Shown here: positions 24,324 to 37,558 of the stretch, piece by piece
Layout of the letters: every line of letters starts with the position of its first letter
Position numbering within the stretch: position 1 is the first letter of the stretch
Origin: Apostichopus japonicus
Taxonomy: Eukaryota > Echinodermata > Holothuroidea > Aspidochirotida > Stichopodidae
Assembly: GCF_037975245.1 (NCBI RefSeq)
Contig: NC_092563.1
Coordinates: forward strand, 17,659,594 to 17,723,593
DNA length: 64,000 nt
Reading direction: 5' to 3'
Notes under the pieces: model-generated
Database searches by the model: none
Told to the model about the DNA's origin: nothing
Seen by the model: the letters and a program-made list of their open reading frames with translations, nothing else
Translations under genes and position numbers: made by a program

Positions 24324-27300
24324 ATGCAGGCAGAGGTTTTATCACAAATGAAGGTGATGTCACGTTATCGTCTTTTGAACTTCTCAGACAAAGTTAGGTT
24401 AATGTTGAATGAATGCCTAACATTAGGCCGTCCGTAGTAGCACTGGTCTAATGTTAGTCTACTTTACCGTATTTTGTGTGTTAATGGGGGTTGTTTTTCA
24501 ATCCCTGGCCAGACTAAGTAACGGTCTTAACTTTGAATAGGGACCTGGGGCCAAGGATTACACAAAGCCCCAAACTGAAGCAAAGCAAGCAAATCATTAG
24601 TGCAAAGTGTTTCGTTCTCACATCTTCTTGATGATGGTGAACCTGTCATTGTTTAAAGCAATGTCATGCTGTGTGAACCATATACTGTAGGCTTGGGACA
24701 CCTACGAATCCATGCTTCAGGGCATTGCACCCCTCAAATCCCTGGCCTTACCACTAGATAAAACTGGTCAAACACATGTCTCATGCACAATGATTTTGGC
24801 CAAAGTTACGTTGTGCATTCAGTGAGTGCCCCTCCTTGTGACTAGGTTTTGCTCAGTGAAAGACCTGAGTGGCATGATATATGATATAGTTTGTGGGGGA
24901 GACTGAAAGTTACGATATAGACCAAGCCTATGGATAATCTCTCATATAAAGCAGCAAACCTATGGTAATCATTATTGATTTATGTAGATAATGAGAGTAT
25001 AATGTAGTATTCAAATTTGTGAAGCAGTGTTGATGGCTCTAAATTTTGTGTCTCATAAACCACATTTGTTCCTGAGTAAAAAAGAGTGCTATACATGATT
25101 GGACTTAAATATCAATTTGACCATATTTGGATAGCATTTTATGATGTGATACTTAATAAATCATTCCCTGATAATTACTGTTGCATCTTTTTTTAGCATT
25201 CTAAGGTTTCTGTCGGTTACCTTAGGCCATGTGAAGTGTCCCATCTGTACCCCAGGATAATTTCGCATGCTTTAGTTTACAGCATGTATGAAAAAACAGC
25301 AGAGCACACTCCAATCATGGCTGTGTTGTGGGTTCACAGTGTTAAACAGCATGTGTGCAGGGATAAGAAAAATTTGAATATATATGCTCATAAAGTATAA
25401 TTGTCACATATAGGAGATAGAAATATATCTGGGCATTAATGTAAAGGGTGTGACGACTCGCGCACAAAGAAACGTCTCATGCCGGTAATTTGACCTAGTT
25501 TTGAATGAGGTGTAACAGAAGAGTTAAACACCACCATCGATCCCAGAAAATACACACACAGCTTGCTACCGTCGGTAATTAGACACTAGTGTACAGTCAG
25601 TACATATACAACTGCGGTCAATACCCACAGCACAGTATACAAACGATACAGCAATGGACATCTCAGGTCCAGCTAAAGATAACAATTAAGGTATCACGTT
25701 TCATTACTGTCTGCATTTTGTAGTGACACGAACAAAACGTCACTTGAGAGCAACAGAAAGTTAACTTTTTCAGTTGACCGCATGCGGTTTGGGGCGAGTC
25801 TTCAATGCCTTTAACAGACATTTGTTTCTTCTAACCTTCTTCTAACTACATGCTATTGTTTTATTTGTAAATCTCTCCAGTGCAATCACCTCTTGCAGTA
25901 CTAAGTTAATATTTAATTAATAATTTTATGCTTGATTGTCAGAGTAATGATTGTATTATTTTTAAGGCCATAATTTGCTCATTCCTCACTTAGATTCAGC
26001 AAACTCAAAATGCGAGAATTAATTTTTATTCCAAAAGTGACAGCATAGACTTCATTTATCAATTTTAAGTGATCATGATTTAAGCCCACAGACAAGGTTT
26101 GGTTACTTTATATTTGAAATGGAATTTACAGTATAATAGGACTTAGTCATATAACTGAAATCCATAGGTTCTTGCCAAAATCTATATATTTCAAAATTAT
26201 ACCTTCAATTTTATTTTCAATATTTTACAGATGGCAGTCGATAATCTCTATGATTTCCGTGATCATTACTTTGAAAGAAATCCAATAGAGAAGGCTATAG
26301 ACAAAACGGACGATGTGCGAACTGAGCTGGAAAAGGTTTTGAAGAAACTCAATGAATCTCAAGGTTTGTCTTCAAGTTGCACTATTTATTAACTGTGTCA
26401 AACTCTGGTGATACATTGTGAAAGGAAAAACACTGTAAGGGTATCTGTCATCATAAACTGCTCAACGAAATTAAAATTTGGTGATGCAGAATTTATTGGA
26501 TTGGATTAAGCTATTAATAAATCACTAATTAGGTGTGTGACAATTGGTTATTGCAACATATCTCTTTAGTTAGATTTAGGCATGTCCAAATTATCACAAT
26601 GCATGTTCAGAACTATGCAGAATTATGCAAGTACCAAGTTCAACTTTTAAGTTAAGCCTTTTTAAAGCATCCACTGTAGTTGCTATGGGAGAGTAGTTTT
26701 TACTCATTCCAGGTTTACATTTTGATTGTTCACTTATAGGGTTATGTGGGACCTTAAGTCCTGGGTATACTTTTTATTCAGTTTTGCAAACTTTATGTTT
26801 CAACTGAATTCTGTCCTTCAACTATTGAACAGGTCAAATTGAGAGCAAGAGTGAGTTTCTTCTTCTGAAAGGGAGAGCATTAAACATCTTACCAGAGTTT
26901 AGTCCTGAAGCCCTTGATTGTCTTTCAAAAGCTGTCAAGTTGGATCCTAAACTAGTAGAAGCCTGGAATCATCTTGGAGAATGCTACTGGAAGAAAAAGG
27001 ACATAGAAAATGCAAGAAATTGCTTTACAGGAGCCTTGAATTATGTAAGTTGAATTTAACATCCAGTCCCCCCACCCTCCCTCCCTCCCCCCTCATGCTT
27101 TGTTCATCTGATATTGAATGGTTCAATTGGACCCTAGGTGGGTTTTAGGAAAATTTCATGGCATTTAGTAGGAAAAGTATATCACAAAATTTTTTAGATG
27201 GTTTAGTGAAGTTCTATGCTTTTAAATGATTAGGAAATTGTCTAAATTAAAAATTACTAAATAAATCTTTAAATTTTGCTCTTTGTATGAGCTAAATATA

Positions 27301-30300
27301 CATGTGAAATTCATCGGGTGATGAAAGTTGTACTCTTTTAATTCAGTGCATGGAGCAATATTGGCCTTTCAGTTGTATCCTTCTTTAATCTGATATTTGG
27401 GAAGTTTGGTCAAATTTGCAGGAATTGTTAACCAGACACAAACAACTGGACTCTTACTTCTTTAAAATTTATTCCTCAGCTTAAATATAAAGCATCTGCA
27501 AATAGCATCCTATGAGCATCTTCTGACCTGGAAGTTTCTTCCTCATTCATGTAATCTCACCACAATATTTGTCAATTTCTGTGTCAATGTTTGTTAAAGA
27601 CTCTGCCAATGCCGGCCGCATTCGAATTGTCACTGTCAGAAAAGGTTAAAATACACTTTGAACATTGACAAGAGAACAGAGGCTGTACCAATCATTTTCT
27701 TTGTATTGTATATATTTCCTCTTCTGTAATTTCATACATGTTTCTGTCTTCTATGTTAATTGTTGGTACTTTTTGCCTGATATGAATATGCTGCTAAAGC
27801 AATAGAAGTCTGCAATATAATTCTTCATTAAATACTCTGTTTGTTTGTATTCGTCAGTCGGAGAACAAGGTTTCCTTGCGTAATTTGTCCATGGTCCTGC
27901 GGCAGCTTGGTGGTACTCCTGAGGAGAGGTCAAAGTTCATGCAGCAGAGTGTGGATAACATCAAGAAAGCTGTACAGTTGGATTTCAATGATGGCACATC
28001 GTGGTGTAAGTAACCAGTCCTTCTATTTTGTACAGCTCAGGATTAATTTAAAATGCAAGCCTTATCAAATACATGTTTGATAAACTTAAAAGAAGGAAGG
28101 AATATCTTTTCCTTGTTACTACAGTGCTCACCACTCGATTTCAGTAATGGTACATTGTGGTGTAAATGTCCAGCAAGTTATTTAGTACAAGTTGGAATTA
28201 ATGTATGCATACGTACACTCAACAATCACATGTTTGTAGTTTAGGAGTAGGAATGCATACCATTGGCTTGAAGCTGATACTGTCGTAGTCGTTTTAATTT
28301 CAGTGATAGTTCACACTTGTGTAGGTCAGCAGTTTACTATCACTCAACCGGCACTGTCAATCCCAGTTTTTTTTTTCTGCACCACTTTCGAGAAATGATC
28401 CTTGACCTGATATGTTGATCCGTCCAAGTAACTAACCTGGATTACTTAGTCTATATGAAAAACAGACCATTAAAGGGTTTAAGAGATCACAAAATAATTT
28501 GATTCCAGTGATATGGTTCATCATGTTTTAAGTGTTCTTTACTTAAAATCAAGTGCCATCAGTTCTGGCTTTGTTTCTGTACCAATTTAAGAATTTTCCT
28601 TTAAAAAGTGACAGGTTAATCAGTCAAGTGACTGGATTACAAAAGATTCTCAAGACATAATTTTTAAAAACAGTGAAGTAACTATTAGACGTCAATATTT
28701 CGTTATAGTGAGTTATTTAGTTTTATTTCAGTTATAGAAGTTCTTTCTGATTTAAATCAACCTGTTCTTTGTCATTTTTCATAGTTATTGCCGGAAACAC
28801 ATACTTGAGTTTATTCTTTGCGAGTGGCCAGAGTGCATCGATACTAAAACAGTGCCTTGGAGCGTATGCCAAAGCAGTGAGTATTTGTGATTCTACTGAA
28901 TTTTATTGTACACTGTTGATATTCAATAGGTAATCATAGCAGTAAAGGCAACACAGTATGTAATTGGTAGACAATCACAGCTAACCTTTCAGCTTGCCTA
29001 AAAAATAAAACAAAAGAAGTCACTCACCGTCAATGTTATTTGTGTATTTAATTAAATGAATAATGGAAAACAGACTGGGAAATTATAGAAAATCAAACAG
29101 AGAAATGAAAGTTATGCCTAGAGATCTAGCCATGAGTTTCTTAGCTCTTTCCAATCTTGCTTTCATCAGAGTTGTAATAAGTGGTTCATTTAACCATTGA
29201 GTCAAGTCATAACGAGTGATTTTCCTGACTCAAGTCACTCAAGTCACCTTTACAATCTTTTCGAGTTGCTTTTTTAAAAAAAAAAAATATTTTAACTTGA
29301 TTCATGACCAATTACAACACTGGTTTTGAATCGATCAATTATTTCAGACAACCATTATTTATCATTTTCAGTGTCATTTTGACTGTGTGTGCAACCTGCA
29401 GTATGTCTGAAGAAGTAGTCCTGATGTTAAGGAAAACAACGTTGAAAATGTCAGAGTTTGTGATTTCTAAGTTGTAGAGCTGGACAGAGATTTAAAATAT
29501 GATAATTATATAAACTTAGTGGTGATACCAGAGGTTTCAACATATTTGAAATGTTATTGACTGTGACTTCTAAATGTTACTGCCTCCTTTATACTTGGGT
29601 GTTTGGTTAACATCAAGTTTTTGGTTTCTAAGCCATACAGTATATATGTGCTGTGAACAGAGATACAAAACAAAGTATAGAACATCACAACCTGTCTCAG
29701 TGTTAATTTAAACTATGAGGACACTTTGTAATTTTTTACTGATAATTTTTGGTTTTCATCCTACAGGAGAAAGATCCAGTTGCCAAGAGTAACCCTGACT
29801 TACACTTTAACCGAGCTGCAGTAAGTATGGTTTTAATACATTTGTGTGGTATCTACCTATAAAGATATGTACTTCTTAAATGCCAGGATTTTTCACTAGT
29901 ACCATTGGTTAATGTGTAGAAAGATTGCTTTCATATCCTACTAGTGTGGTTGATCAAGATGTAGCCTGTCACCTACAGTATAATCACTAACCAGACACTT
30001 GAAATTTATGAGGAGTATTAGCTGTTAGCCGATCAGATAGCCTAGTTCAGATGACAGGAGAAGTAGAAGGGAAGGCCAGGCCAGGACGTAGGAAAACAGG
30101 ATGGATCGATAACATCAGGAAGTGGACGGATGGAGGAATGGCCATGGCAAGAGCAAAGGCACACAAGAGAATGCTGACGGTTCTGTGAGGACTATGGCAA
30201 ATCAGCAGCAGCAGCAGCAGTTAGCTCAGTGGTTAACGCCGGTGCCTTCCAATCATAAGGTCCCGAGTTCCAGTGTCTCCAATATTAATATATGTCATCC

Positions 30301-32628
30301 AGTTACAGAGTTGTTGACAATTCATAACCATGGACTTTAAATATGAATGTAAGAAACTGACTTCGGTCAGCTTGGGGCTTTGATAAGCCAATGAGGCTTC
30401 TTCGCCAGTTCCTGTTTGCAGGAGGATCTAAAATACAATACATACTTTAAATTTAAATCCTGCCAAGGTAATGTTTTGTAAAGAGTATTAACAAAGATAG
30501 GATAGATATTGAAATGCAATGTTAGAGGTGATATATGTAGGAAACAATGAAATTTTTTGGAAGGCAAATTCCTCGGAGCAAAGATAATTGATGTTACTTT
30601 CATCCTTTATCGCAGATTTATAGATTCCAAGAAGAGTACCATTTGGCAATCGAAGGGTATGAGAGAGCTACGGCATTAGACCCACTATGGAAAGAACCGC
30701 AGGAAAAACGGAAAGAATTGGTCAATTTTTTGTGGAAAGTGTCCGAACTTGTCAGATTAAAGGTAATACTTTAGTAGAGTTTGAGGTTGTGGAGGAATTT
30801 GGTCATGCGTGAGTTTTTTCTTACCTTATAAAAGTATATCATATTTGTATGGTGTTAATATCTTGAAAAAGCTTGTTTTCAAATGTTTGACTTTCATTGT
30901 ATTTATTACATTCAAAACTAATATTCTGGATCAAGTCTTTATTTTACAAGAAACGTTTTTTACTCCACAGGGCAAGTTGAAAAACAAGAAGCTCCAACAA
31001 TTGATATCATCTTTGACAGAGGCAGATTTAGGGCCATACGCCGGAGGATCGTACACGGGTGCGAACAAGGAGACGGTGAAACTAGAACCATGCCCCCTCT
31101 CTAAGCTGGTGGAGGGTAAGAACCTTGAAAAGGTCGTGGTAGGAAAAGTGGTCTGCAGCGTCAGTCTCGACGAACCGATTCCTTTGTAAGTAAAAGAAGA
31201 TCTGTTTTGATATGAATGCCATTTGTAAAAGTTACTTTTACTGTACCATAATCCACTTAATAACAGATTCACCTCAGATATTAGTAAATACATTAATTCA
31301 GTTATTGAGATATGAAGTATAAACCTGCTTCAGTCCTGATAAGCAGATTGCTTTGTGAGACTATCATAGAAGTAAAGGAGTCATCATTATTAGATATTAT
31401 TAATAATTTCTATATTCATTGATAAAGTGTCTGAATGATAAAAACTTGTTCGAGTTCTGCTTGTTGAAAGCATAAGGAAGACTTTGCATGACATGCTACC
31501 ACTACTCTGTATTGTACTGGAAGCTTTATAAATATAAAAAACTTGGTGACTGTAAGACTTGTCCAGAAGTCTGAAACAACTTCATATCTCATCAGACAAC
31601 AAAGTTATCCCAAAGAGGTAGTCTGAAGGAAAACCAATGTATTTTGGAAAAAAAACGAAAAAACCCACCCCTTCCTTCCAATAAACATTAATCTTGTTGT
31701 ACAATCAAACTTGCTGTTCTGAGAAGTGTAGAATAATCCCAGGTTGATGAGCAAGGCACAAACTTTCCTCAAAAAACCAAGCCATAGATAATGCGCAAAT
31801 ATATTCGTAATTAATTTTGTTTTGTATTTCTTTCCCCTTTTGTTTTATTTATCCATTTCAGCACATTTGCAATAGTAGATTCAGAGGGATCCTGCTATGT
31901 TGTTAATCTTTACAACGTCGCTCAGGGTCAGGGGGTCATCATCGGAGATTCAGTAGCCATTCCAGAACCACACATCATGAAAAATGATCTTTCAGTCGAT
32001 GATAAGGTGAGTCAAGTTTGGAATTTAGTTCCTTGCATTTGTCTTCACTGTTTGTCTTGAGTAATTTAAACAAGTTGATATTCGCTGAGATTTCCGGTTA
32101 CCTTGTAGCATTTTTTCTACCGGGCAGTTGGCAATATGCGGTCATTTAGGACTACCACTGCAGAGTTTTTACGAATCTAACCAATCACAGAGAAATCAAT
32201 TTGCACGAAACCTTTGGAAGCACCTGTCATTCACAGCAAACAGTTGTTGTGTTAACCCATCATTTGTTCAGTGTTGAAGGGGAGGGGCAGGAGGAGGGGG
32301 GAGGGGAGGAGGGGGAGTCAGTAGTGTAAGTATGGGTATTCAAGACTTTCCTTGATCACAACGATCTAGTTGAGTAAGGTCACATTCAGTCAGGGCAGTG
32401 TACTGTGGACATCACAGTGTAGTATGTGGTGTTCCCAGTCATCAGTAGATATTGGAGACCTACCAAGAGTGATTATCTTATCAACTTTTTTTTCCCTCTC
32501 CTCGTCAGCATATTAACTTCTTCAGCATTCGAGTGTTATCACCAATATACCTGGTAGTGAACAGGAGGAAGTTAGGTGCAGATAAACAGGCACCTGCTAC
32601 TCTGCAAGTTAGCACCTTAGGAGAGTGA
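24324..32628 (+). CDS. TTC5: Tetratricopeptide repeat protein 5 (STRAP)
   Basis: Exons are 24324-24353, 26231-26363, 26833-27044, 27858-28005, 28785-28876, 29767-29820, 30616-30762, 30971-31185, 31862-32006 and 32509-32628 (TGA 32626-32628), together 1296 nt and 431 aa against 440 in human. The TPR region includes KAVKLDPKLVEAWNHLGECY, NKVSLRNLSMVLRQL, AGNTYLSLFF, NPDLHFNRAA and EGYERATALDPLWKEP. The C-terminal OB-fold region includes KKLQQLISSL, VVGKVVCSVSLDEPIP, TFAIVDSEGSCYVVNLYN, GVIIGDSVAIPEP and IYLVVNRRKL. In vertebrates TTC5 is a p300/p53 cofactor and also reads nascent tubulin N-termini on ribosomes to trigger tubulin mRNA decay. Exon 1 (10 codons, donor GTGATG) is the weakest part. 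The ATG at 26231, directly after an acceptor, is an alternative start. Intron 6 carries a LINE fragment and a SINE. Confidence 0.94.
25441..25814. mobile_element. TTAA-ended MITE, copy 2
   Basis: This is a same-orientation copy of the element at 20321-20684. It begins GTAAAGGGTGTGACGACTCG and ends GCGAGTCTTCAATGCC-TTTAA, with the CACCACCATCGATCCCAG interior block. It lies in intron 1 of TTC5. The 3' TTAA is present; the 5' side has decayed to GTAA, with TTAAT just before it. Confidence 0.7.
30020..30188 (+). mobile_element. 3' end of a LINE reverse-transcriptase ORF (5'-truncated)
   Basis: One frame of about 55 codons reads SRSDSLVQMTGEVEGKA, then RPGRRKTGWIDNIRKW, then TDGGMAMARAKAHKRM, and ends in TGA at 30186-30188. 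The pattern GRxxxxWIDNIRKWT followed by a basic tail is typical of the extreme C-terminus of non-LTR retrotransposon ORF2 proteins. Nothing upstream preserves the catalytic domain, as expected for a 5'-truncated insertion. It ends in a CAG-rich tail and touches a SINE. Confidence 0.6.
30203..30220 (+). repeat. (CAG)n tract between LINE fragment and SINE
   Basis: About six CAG units lie between the LINE stop codon and the A-box end of the SINE. This could be the LINE's own simple-repeat tail. Confidence 0.8.
30220..30446 (+). mobile_element. tRNA-derived SINE, copy 1 (TTC5 intron 6)
   Basis: It starts with the A-box TTAGCTCAGTGG and a degraded B-box (GAGTTCCAGTGTC), and continues through ACAGAGTTGTTGACAATTCA and the AATGAGGCTTCTTCG and CAGGAGGATCTAAAATAC body motifs into an ATAC-rich tail. 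It is the same family as 37686-37824, 38790-39036 and 44956-45200. Confidence 0.8.
32279..32316 (+). other. G-rich tract with G-quadruplex potential (TTC5 intron 9)
   Basis: Several runs of four or more G separated by one to four bases lie on the sense strand of TTC5, about 190 bp upstream of the last exon. This meets the simple G4 pattern. Structure and effect on splicing are inferred. Confidence 0.5.
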
Positions 32629-35600
32629 GAAAGACCTGGCATGGACTGCTGAGATACATGCTCAAAACATAATCTCCTCATGTTGGAGAAGAACTCTCCC
32701 AGAAATCTGAACTAGTAAGGATGTGAACTTGAGGCAGAATTATCAGTACTGGTAACTGATAGAAGCATCCCTGAAATATTTTAGAAGTCGTGACGAATGA
32801 TCAACACCTTACACAGCTTTACGAGAATAATTCAGAGTTAAATGTATTCTTGATGGAAAGATGAAGACAATCTAAACCCCTTTGGTCCAAACTTTTTACA
32901 GTTTACACCTCTGACTTGTCCTTTTCAAGTTGTTAACATTTGAAGTTGATACATTTTGTACCAAACTTTCAAAGATTATGTTCCTCTTTTGTCAGTCAAA
33001 TGATGTCTACTTCTAGACCTTTCTTTCAATTGTATCAACAGTTTTGGCTTCATACCAGTAAGCCAGTCTTTCATAGTTAAAGAAGCAAATATTCTGAATA
33101 GCAAAGCTGTCAGTGGGAATTGCAATATGAAACTAACTGTTAATTATTTGTGTGAATTATGACAACAGTGGTGTGATGCAAAGAAAAGGAAATAGGCTTG
33201 GACTTTGTGCATCTGATCTAACAGGGATAGGGTCTCAAATAAGCTACTATAAGGCTTCCGGATCCTTGGGTCACTAAACTAAACTGAACTATCTTGATAC
33301 ACCCTTACGTAAAGACGTAAAACATGTTCACTGCTTGATAAGGTCATCTACTACTTTGATTGATAATAAACACTGAAATGTGGCATCATATCATTTGAAG
33401 TACAATAAGACACAAAGGATTTATACAAGGAGGAGAAGGGGGTGGGGGAGGGGATGGATGCAGGACAAGCTTTATTACAGCAGATGGTTTTGTGTCCCAC
33501 AAGTTTCAATGTTATGTCTTTATGTCTATGCATTATTCATCATTTCTTGGTACAAATTGTAGGACTGTGGTAAACAGAGTATTAACAGATTTTTGAGCGT
33601 GCTTATGCTACCACCAAATTGTGACCGATGTAACACAAAGTACAGTTTTAAGAAAGTTTATGGGATTAAGCTCTGCAAATGTTTTGGTAATGAGAAGATT
33701 CTTATTCAGCAACTTTGGATGTGTGGTGTTAGAAATGAATGGTAAAGCAAACAATGTATACATATGCTTTATAGTTGTTTTATATCTCAGAGAAATTTCC
33801 AAACATAAAATATGTTTCTGTATTGATGCAGTTTTTACCTACAGATGCAGACATTTTGTAGCATCCTTTACTTCAAACAATCCAGATATGCCTTGTGATA
33901 TTCAGTTTTCATTGTTGTGTAGTCTCTAATGAGCGTTTCTATAATGGGATCAACCAACCAAGTGGATTCATTAATGAATGTCAGTGAAGGAAGCAACCCT
34001 TCACACTGAACCTGAGGCTTACTTACTTTGTACTATATAAAGGCTGGCTCATGTATATAAATTGTTGTTGTTTTTTTTATATTTTTTGTTATATGTGTCA
34101 GTGCTTTTGAAGTGCAAATATAGCCATTGATGAAAATTGAAAGAGTTAGTTTCTTTTATTGATTGTGTCATAATTTCAGTGGGATTGCATCCAAATGTCT
34201 TTGTTACTAGAACAGTTCTGCAAGGTGGCTAAATGAGGGACAGCCTTCCCATATCTAGTATGTAACCCACTACTGTAATAGCCAGTGTATCCTGAGAGTC
34301 ATTGCTCTTGTACTTCCCCGTGGAGAAAACTAAAAGACAAAATTAAGAAACTTAGAAGGAAAATCTTAAAAGTAAACAAATGTTTGAACCAGAAAAACTA
34401 ATGAAACTAAACAACAGCTATAGAGGAGATACCGCTAGAGAACTCCATAAACAATCAAGAAAGGATACAAGATTGTTCACAAACTCAACAGGGGGGGGGG
34501 AACCTGGGAAATTTTTGGTCCCAATTTACAACTGCATTAAAATTTGACAAATGAGTGTGCCACTGAGGGGTTGTTGAATGCGCCTCTCTTGTTGGGGGGG
34601 GGGGGGTAATTCGAAGTAAAGAAGTCGTATATTGCATTCTGGGGTATTTAGCCCATAATGTAGGTCTGAAATTAGTTCTAAATGCAAGTTAGTGCTAAAA
34701 ATACTAATTTCTTTTATAAACCCTGTTGCCTGGCCAACATCGACATGTTCTCGGAGATAAGCTGGCAGGGGATACGGAATTTAAAATGTTCAGTAGAGGG
34801 CGTTAAAAACTGAAGTACGTCAAGTGTTTTCTGCATTCGAAACCTATGTTTTCTACATACTGACCACCAAACAGGGTAGATATATTGGGATTTTAAAATA
34901 CAAATTTTGCTTTCAGTGTTTCAGTTTTTTTACTTGTTTGTCATTGGGCTTATTCCCAACATTCGGGAATTTTTCGACTTTCCTGCCTGCAAAACTTTTA
35001 ATGGCCTAAAATGCATTTTTTTACTAATATTATTGCAATGATGATTCGATAAATTAAAGGTATACAATATCTCAAATTTTCAAACTTAGTATTAATTCAG
35101 TACTTTCAGAAAATACTGTACAGTATTTACACTTGCAGGTGTAAAGTTTAATAAGACTTCGCCAACAGTTTCGACCATCTACCAACACTGGCACCATGCC
35201 CATTCAAGGGACGCCCCCCCCCCCCTCCCCAATAAAAAAAAAACAAAAAAACATGTCCATGTTTATAGAGTTTCAACGTTCAAAACACTTTACTTGAATT
35301 TAAATTTCTGTTAATTCTTTGTTCAGCAATAGGCCCTATGTAATCTAAGGAGAAAAAAAGGACCCTATTTCAAGTGGCTCCTATGTTATAGTCTTTCCCT
35401 TCCTCAGTTCCTTCCACAGTCATCCCAGTCGGAGCCCCCAGTGCATCAACAACACATGCCATTATGATTGCCATGATTAGGCTATAGGTCTATTTATAGT
35501 TGTAAGTGTCCTGGGACTAAAGTTTTTCAAGGGGAACTTAAAATCTATATGCAAATTATATTAATCCGTTAGTATACATTCCGCTTTTCTCTGAAATTAG

Positions 35601-36828
35601 TGACGCAAGATCGATGTGCTATAGCTATAGCCGCGTGTCAAATTTCAAGTTCACCTTGAAGGTGTTGAATTCATTGCAAAAGCAAAAATTTTCTCTGTAC
35701 TTAGTACAATGCATGGTAGCAATCTGCGCTCCGCGCTAGCGATTCCGCCTGACCCGACAGATCAGCTGTGTGACAATGACAAACAGCGGTATTTCGCAAC
35801 ATAACTTTTATCTGCTCCTTGGACTTGGTGAACAATTGAACAAAATTTTCCACTGGATTGTAAGCAAGGGAAGTAAATAGCAAGGTTTCGTGTCCTTCAT
35901 GAGTAAGCAGGAGAGTAGATGAGAACTATTCCTTTCACTTCGTAAGTTACCCTACGAAGTACAAAGTTAGGCCTACATTAACTATGTTAAACGGTTTGTT
36001 TACAACAAGGTATCGTAACTTGGCCTAGTTTGTGTTACTACTAGTAACACTATTTAAGTTGGGCCTAGCCTCTCACTCAGTTTCGCAGTCTGTTACGTTG
36101 TGCATAGCCTAAGCTATTAGCTGTACAAAGGCTAAGGTGAAAGTACAATACGGTACTATATACATTAGTGAGGAGTGAGCAAACAAATTAGTAACTAGTG
36201 GTAAGCACTAATTACAACGCCTTATCACTATTTTGTAGTTGTAGACGTAACATTGTATTAAAACTGTAGCCTAGGGTAGGCTTTGGCCAAAGTTATCAGT
36301 AGGTATCCTTCAAGGTGGACTTGTGGAGTATAAAAGTCTAAATCTAATTAATTTTGGAAACAGTGAGTGAACCCTTAATAACTTCCATTGACTTCACTTC
36401 CATTGGAGTGCCTTTAAGAAAAATAACTCCATTGCTGTCTGTGTGATGGCACAGTTGGGTCGGTGCAAGCTTATATGGGTGGAATGCATTCACATGGGCA
36501 GCCAGTGAGTAGTTTCAAGTATTGTCTTATACTTTATATAGACATTTTGTGCACAACAAGAATGGATAAAAAAGTCTCACAGGGGGATATTAATTGTTCT
36601 TTACATTAATTGGACTCCATTAAACATTTAATACAGTGGAACTAACATCAGTACCTTTACATAATCAAGAGTTAGTGGATAGAGATGATTTCAATAGTTT
36701 TGCATCATGGTTTGACTTCACTAAAATTGTAAGCAACACATTGAATGACTCACTGGTAAACTTTGCAGTGGTTTACTTTGTGTTGCTATGGTAAAATCAT
36801 GAAATTCTGCTTTAGTGTGGCATAAAAT
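32629..36828. other. TTC5 3' UTR and TTC5-DGAT1 intergenic region
   Basis: No coding exon was recognised. AATAAA at 33365-33370 is a candidate poly(A) signal for TTC5. G or C homopolymer runs occur near 34491, 34597 and 35215. The segment at about 35600-36350 is less AT-rich with more CpG, and could hold the DGAT1 promoter or a non-coding first exon, but nothing in the sequence fixes a start site. Confidence 0.5.
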
Positions 36829-37558
36829 CAGGGGCGTAGCGAGCGGGGGGGTGTGGGGGGGTGTCACACCCCCCCAATAATTTGGTCGCTGTCGGCAAAT
36901 TTTGGGTCTGTCGGCAAAAGGAGAAAAGGTGAAGAGAGCGGAAGGGGAAGAAAGAAGGAAAGCTGAATAGAAAAAGGAGAACGGGAGCTTCTTCCGTGCC
37001 AAATTTGACTTAAAATATGCACCAGATTGCATCTAAGGACGTTCAAACTAATTTTTCCAAAGGGGGAGGGGTACACCCCCTCCCCTTAGACCCTCCCCCA
37101 TTTCAGTCACCACTTCCAGATCCGTCGGCAAATCAAATTTGACTTAAAATATACATCAGATTGCATCTAAGGACGTTTCAAAACTAAAAATTAGACCCCT
37201 CCCCCATTTCAGTCACCACTTCCAGATCCGTCGGCAAATCAAATTTGACTTAAAATATACACCAGATTGCATAAGGACGTTTCAAAACTAAAAAATTTCC
37301 AAAGGGGAGGGGGACACCCCCTCCCCTTAGACCCCTCCCCCATTTCAGTCACCGCTTCCAGATCCGTCGGCAAATCAAATTTGACTTAAAATATGCACCA
37401 GATTGCATCTAAGGGCGTTTCAAAACTAAAAATTTTCCAAAGGAGAGGGGGACCCCCTCCCCTTAGACCCCTCCCCCATTTCAGTCACCACTTCCAGATC
37501 CGTCGGCAAATCAGATTCTCCACACCCACCCAACAAAAAACCCTTCGCTACGCCCCTG
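36829..37558. mobile_element. hAT-like non-autonomous DNA transposon with 8-bp target duplication
   Basis: The ends are inverted repeats, CAGGGGCGTAGCGA at the left and its near reverse complement TTCGCTACGCCCCTG at the right. The flanks CATAAAAT (36821-36828) and CATAAAAT (37559-37566) are identical, a perfect 8-bp target-site duplication. CAG-starting ends and an 8-bp duplication are characteristic of the hAT superfamily. The interior is an imperfect tandem repeat with no transposase. The perfect duplication suggests a fairly recent insertion. Confidence 0.85.
37000..37515. repeat. Internal tandem repeat of the hAT-like element
   Basis: Four units start with AAATTTGACTTAAAATAT at about 37000, 37135, 37229 and 37375. 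Each runs through a C/G-rich block to CAGATCCGTCGGCAAATC. Full units are about 135-147 bp; the second is shortened to about 94 bp by loss of the AAAGGGGAGG block. Confidence 0.85.

Noticed and set aside
30809-31189. 126-codon open frame taken as a single gene
   Set aside because: Only the part from 30971 is coding (TTC5 exon 8). The rest is intron read-through, and the antisense frame at 30931-31293 is a shadow.
33429-33456. G-quadruplex in the TTC5 3' UTR
   Set aside because: Only three clear long G-runs are present; a fourth would need splitting a run, so it is weaker than the tracts at 32279 and 48368.
36721-37076. Overlapping minus-strand open frames of 70-103 codons
   Set aside because: They lie inside and beside the C/G-rich hAT-like element and have low-complexity composition.
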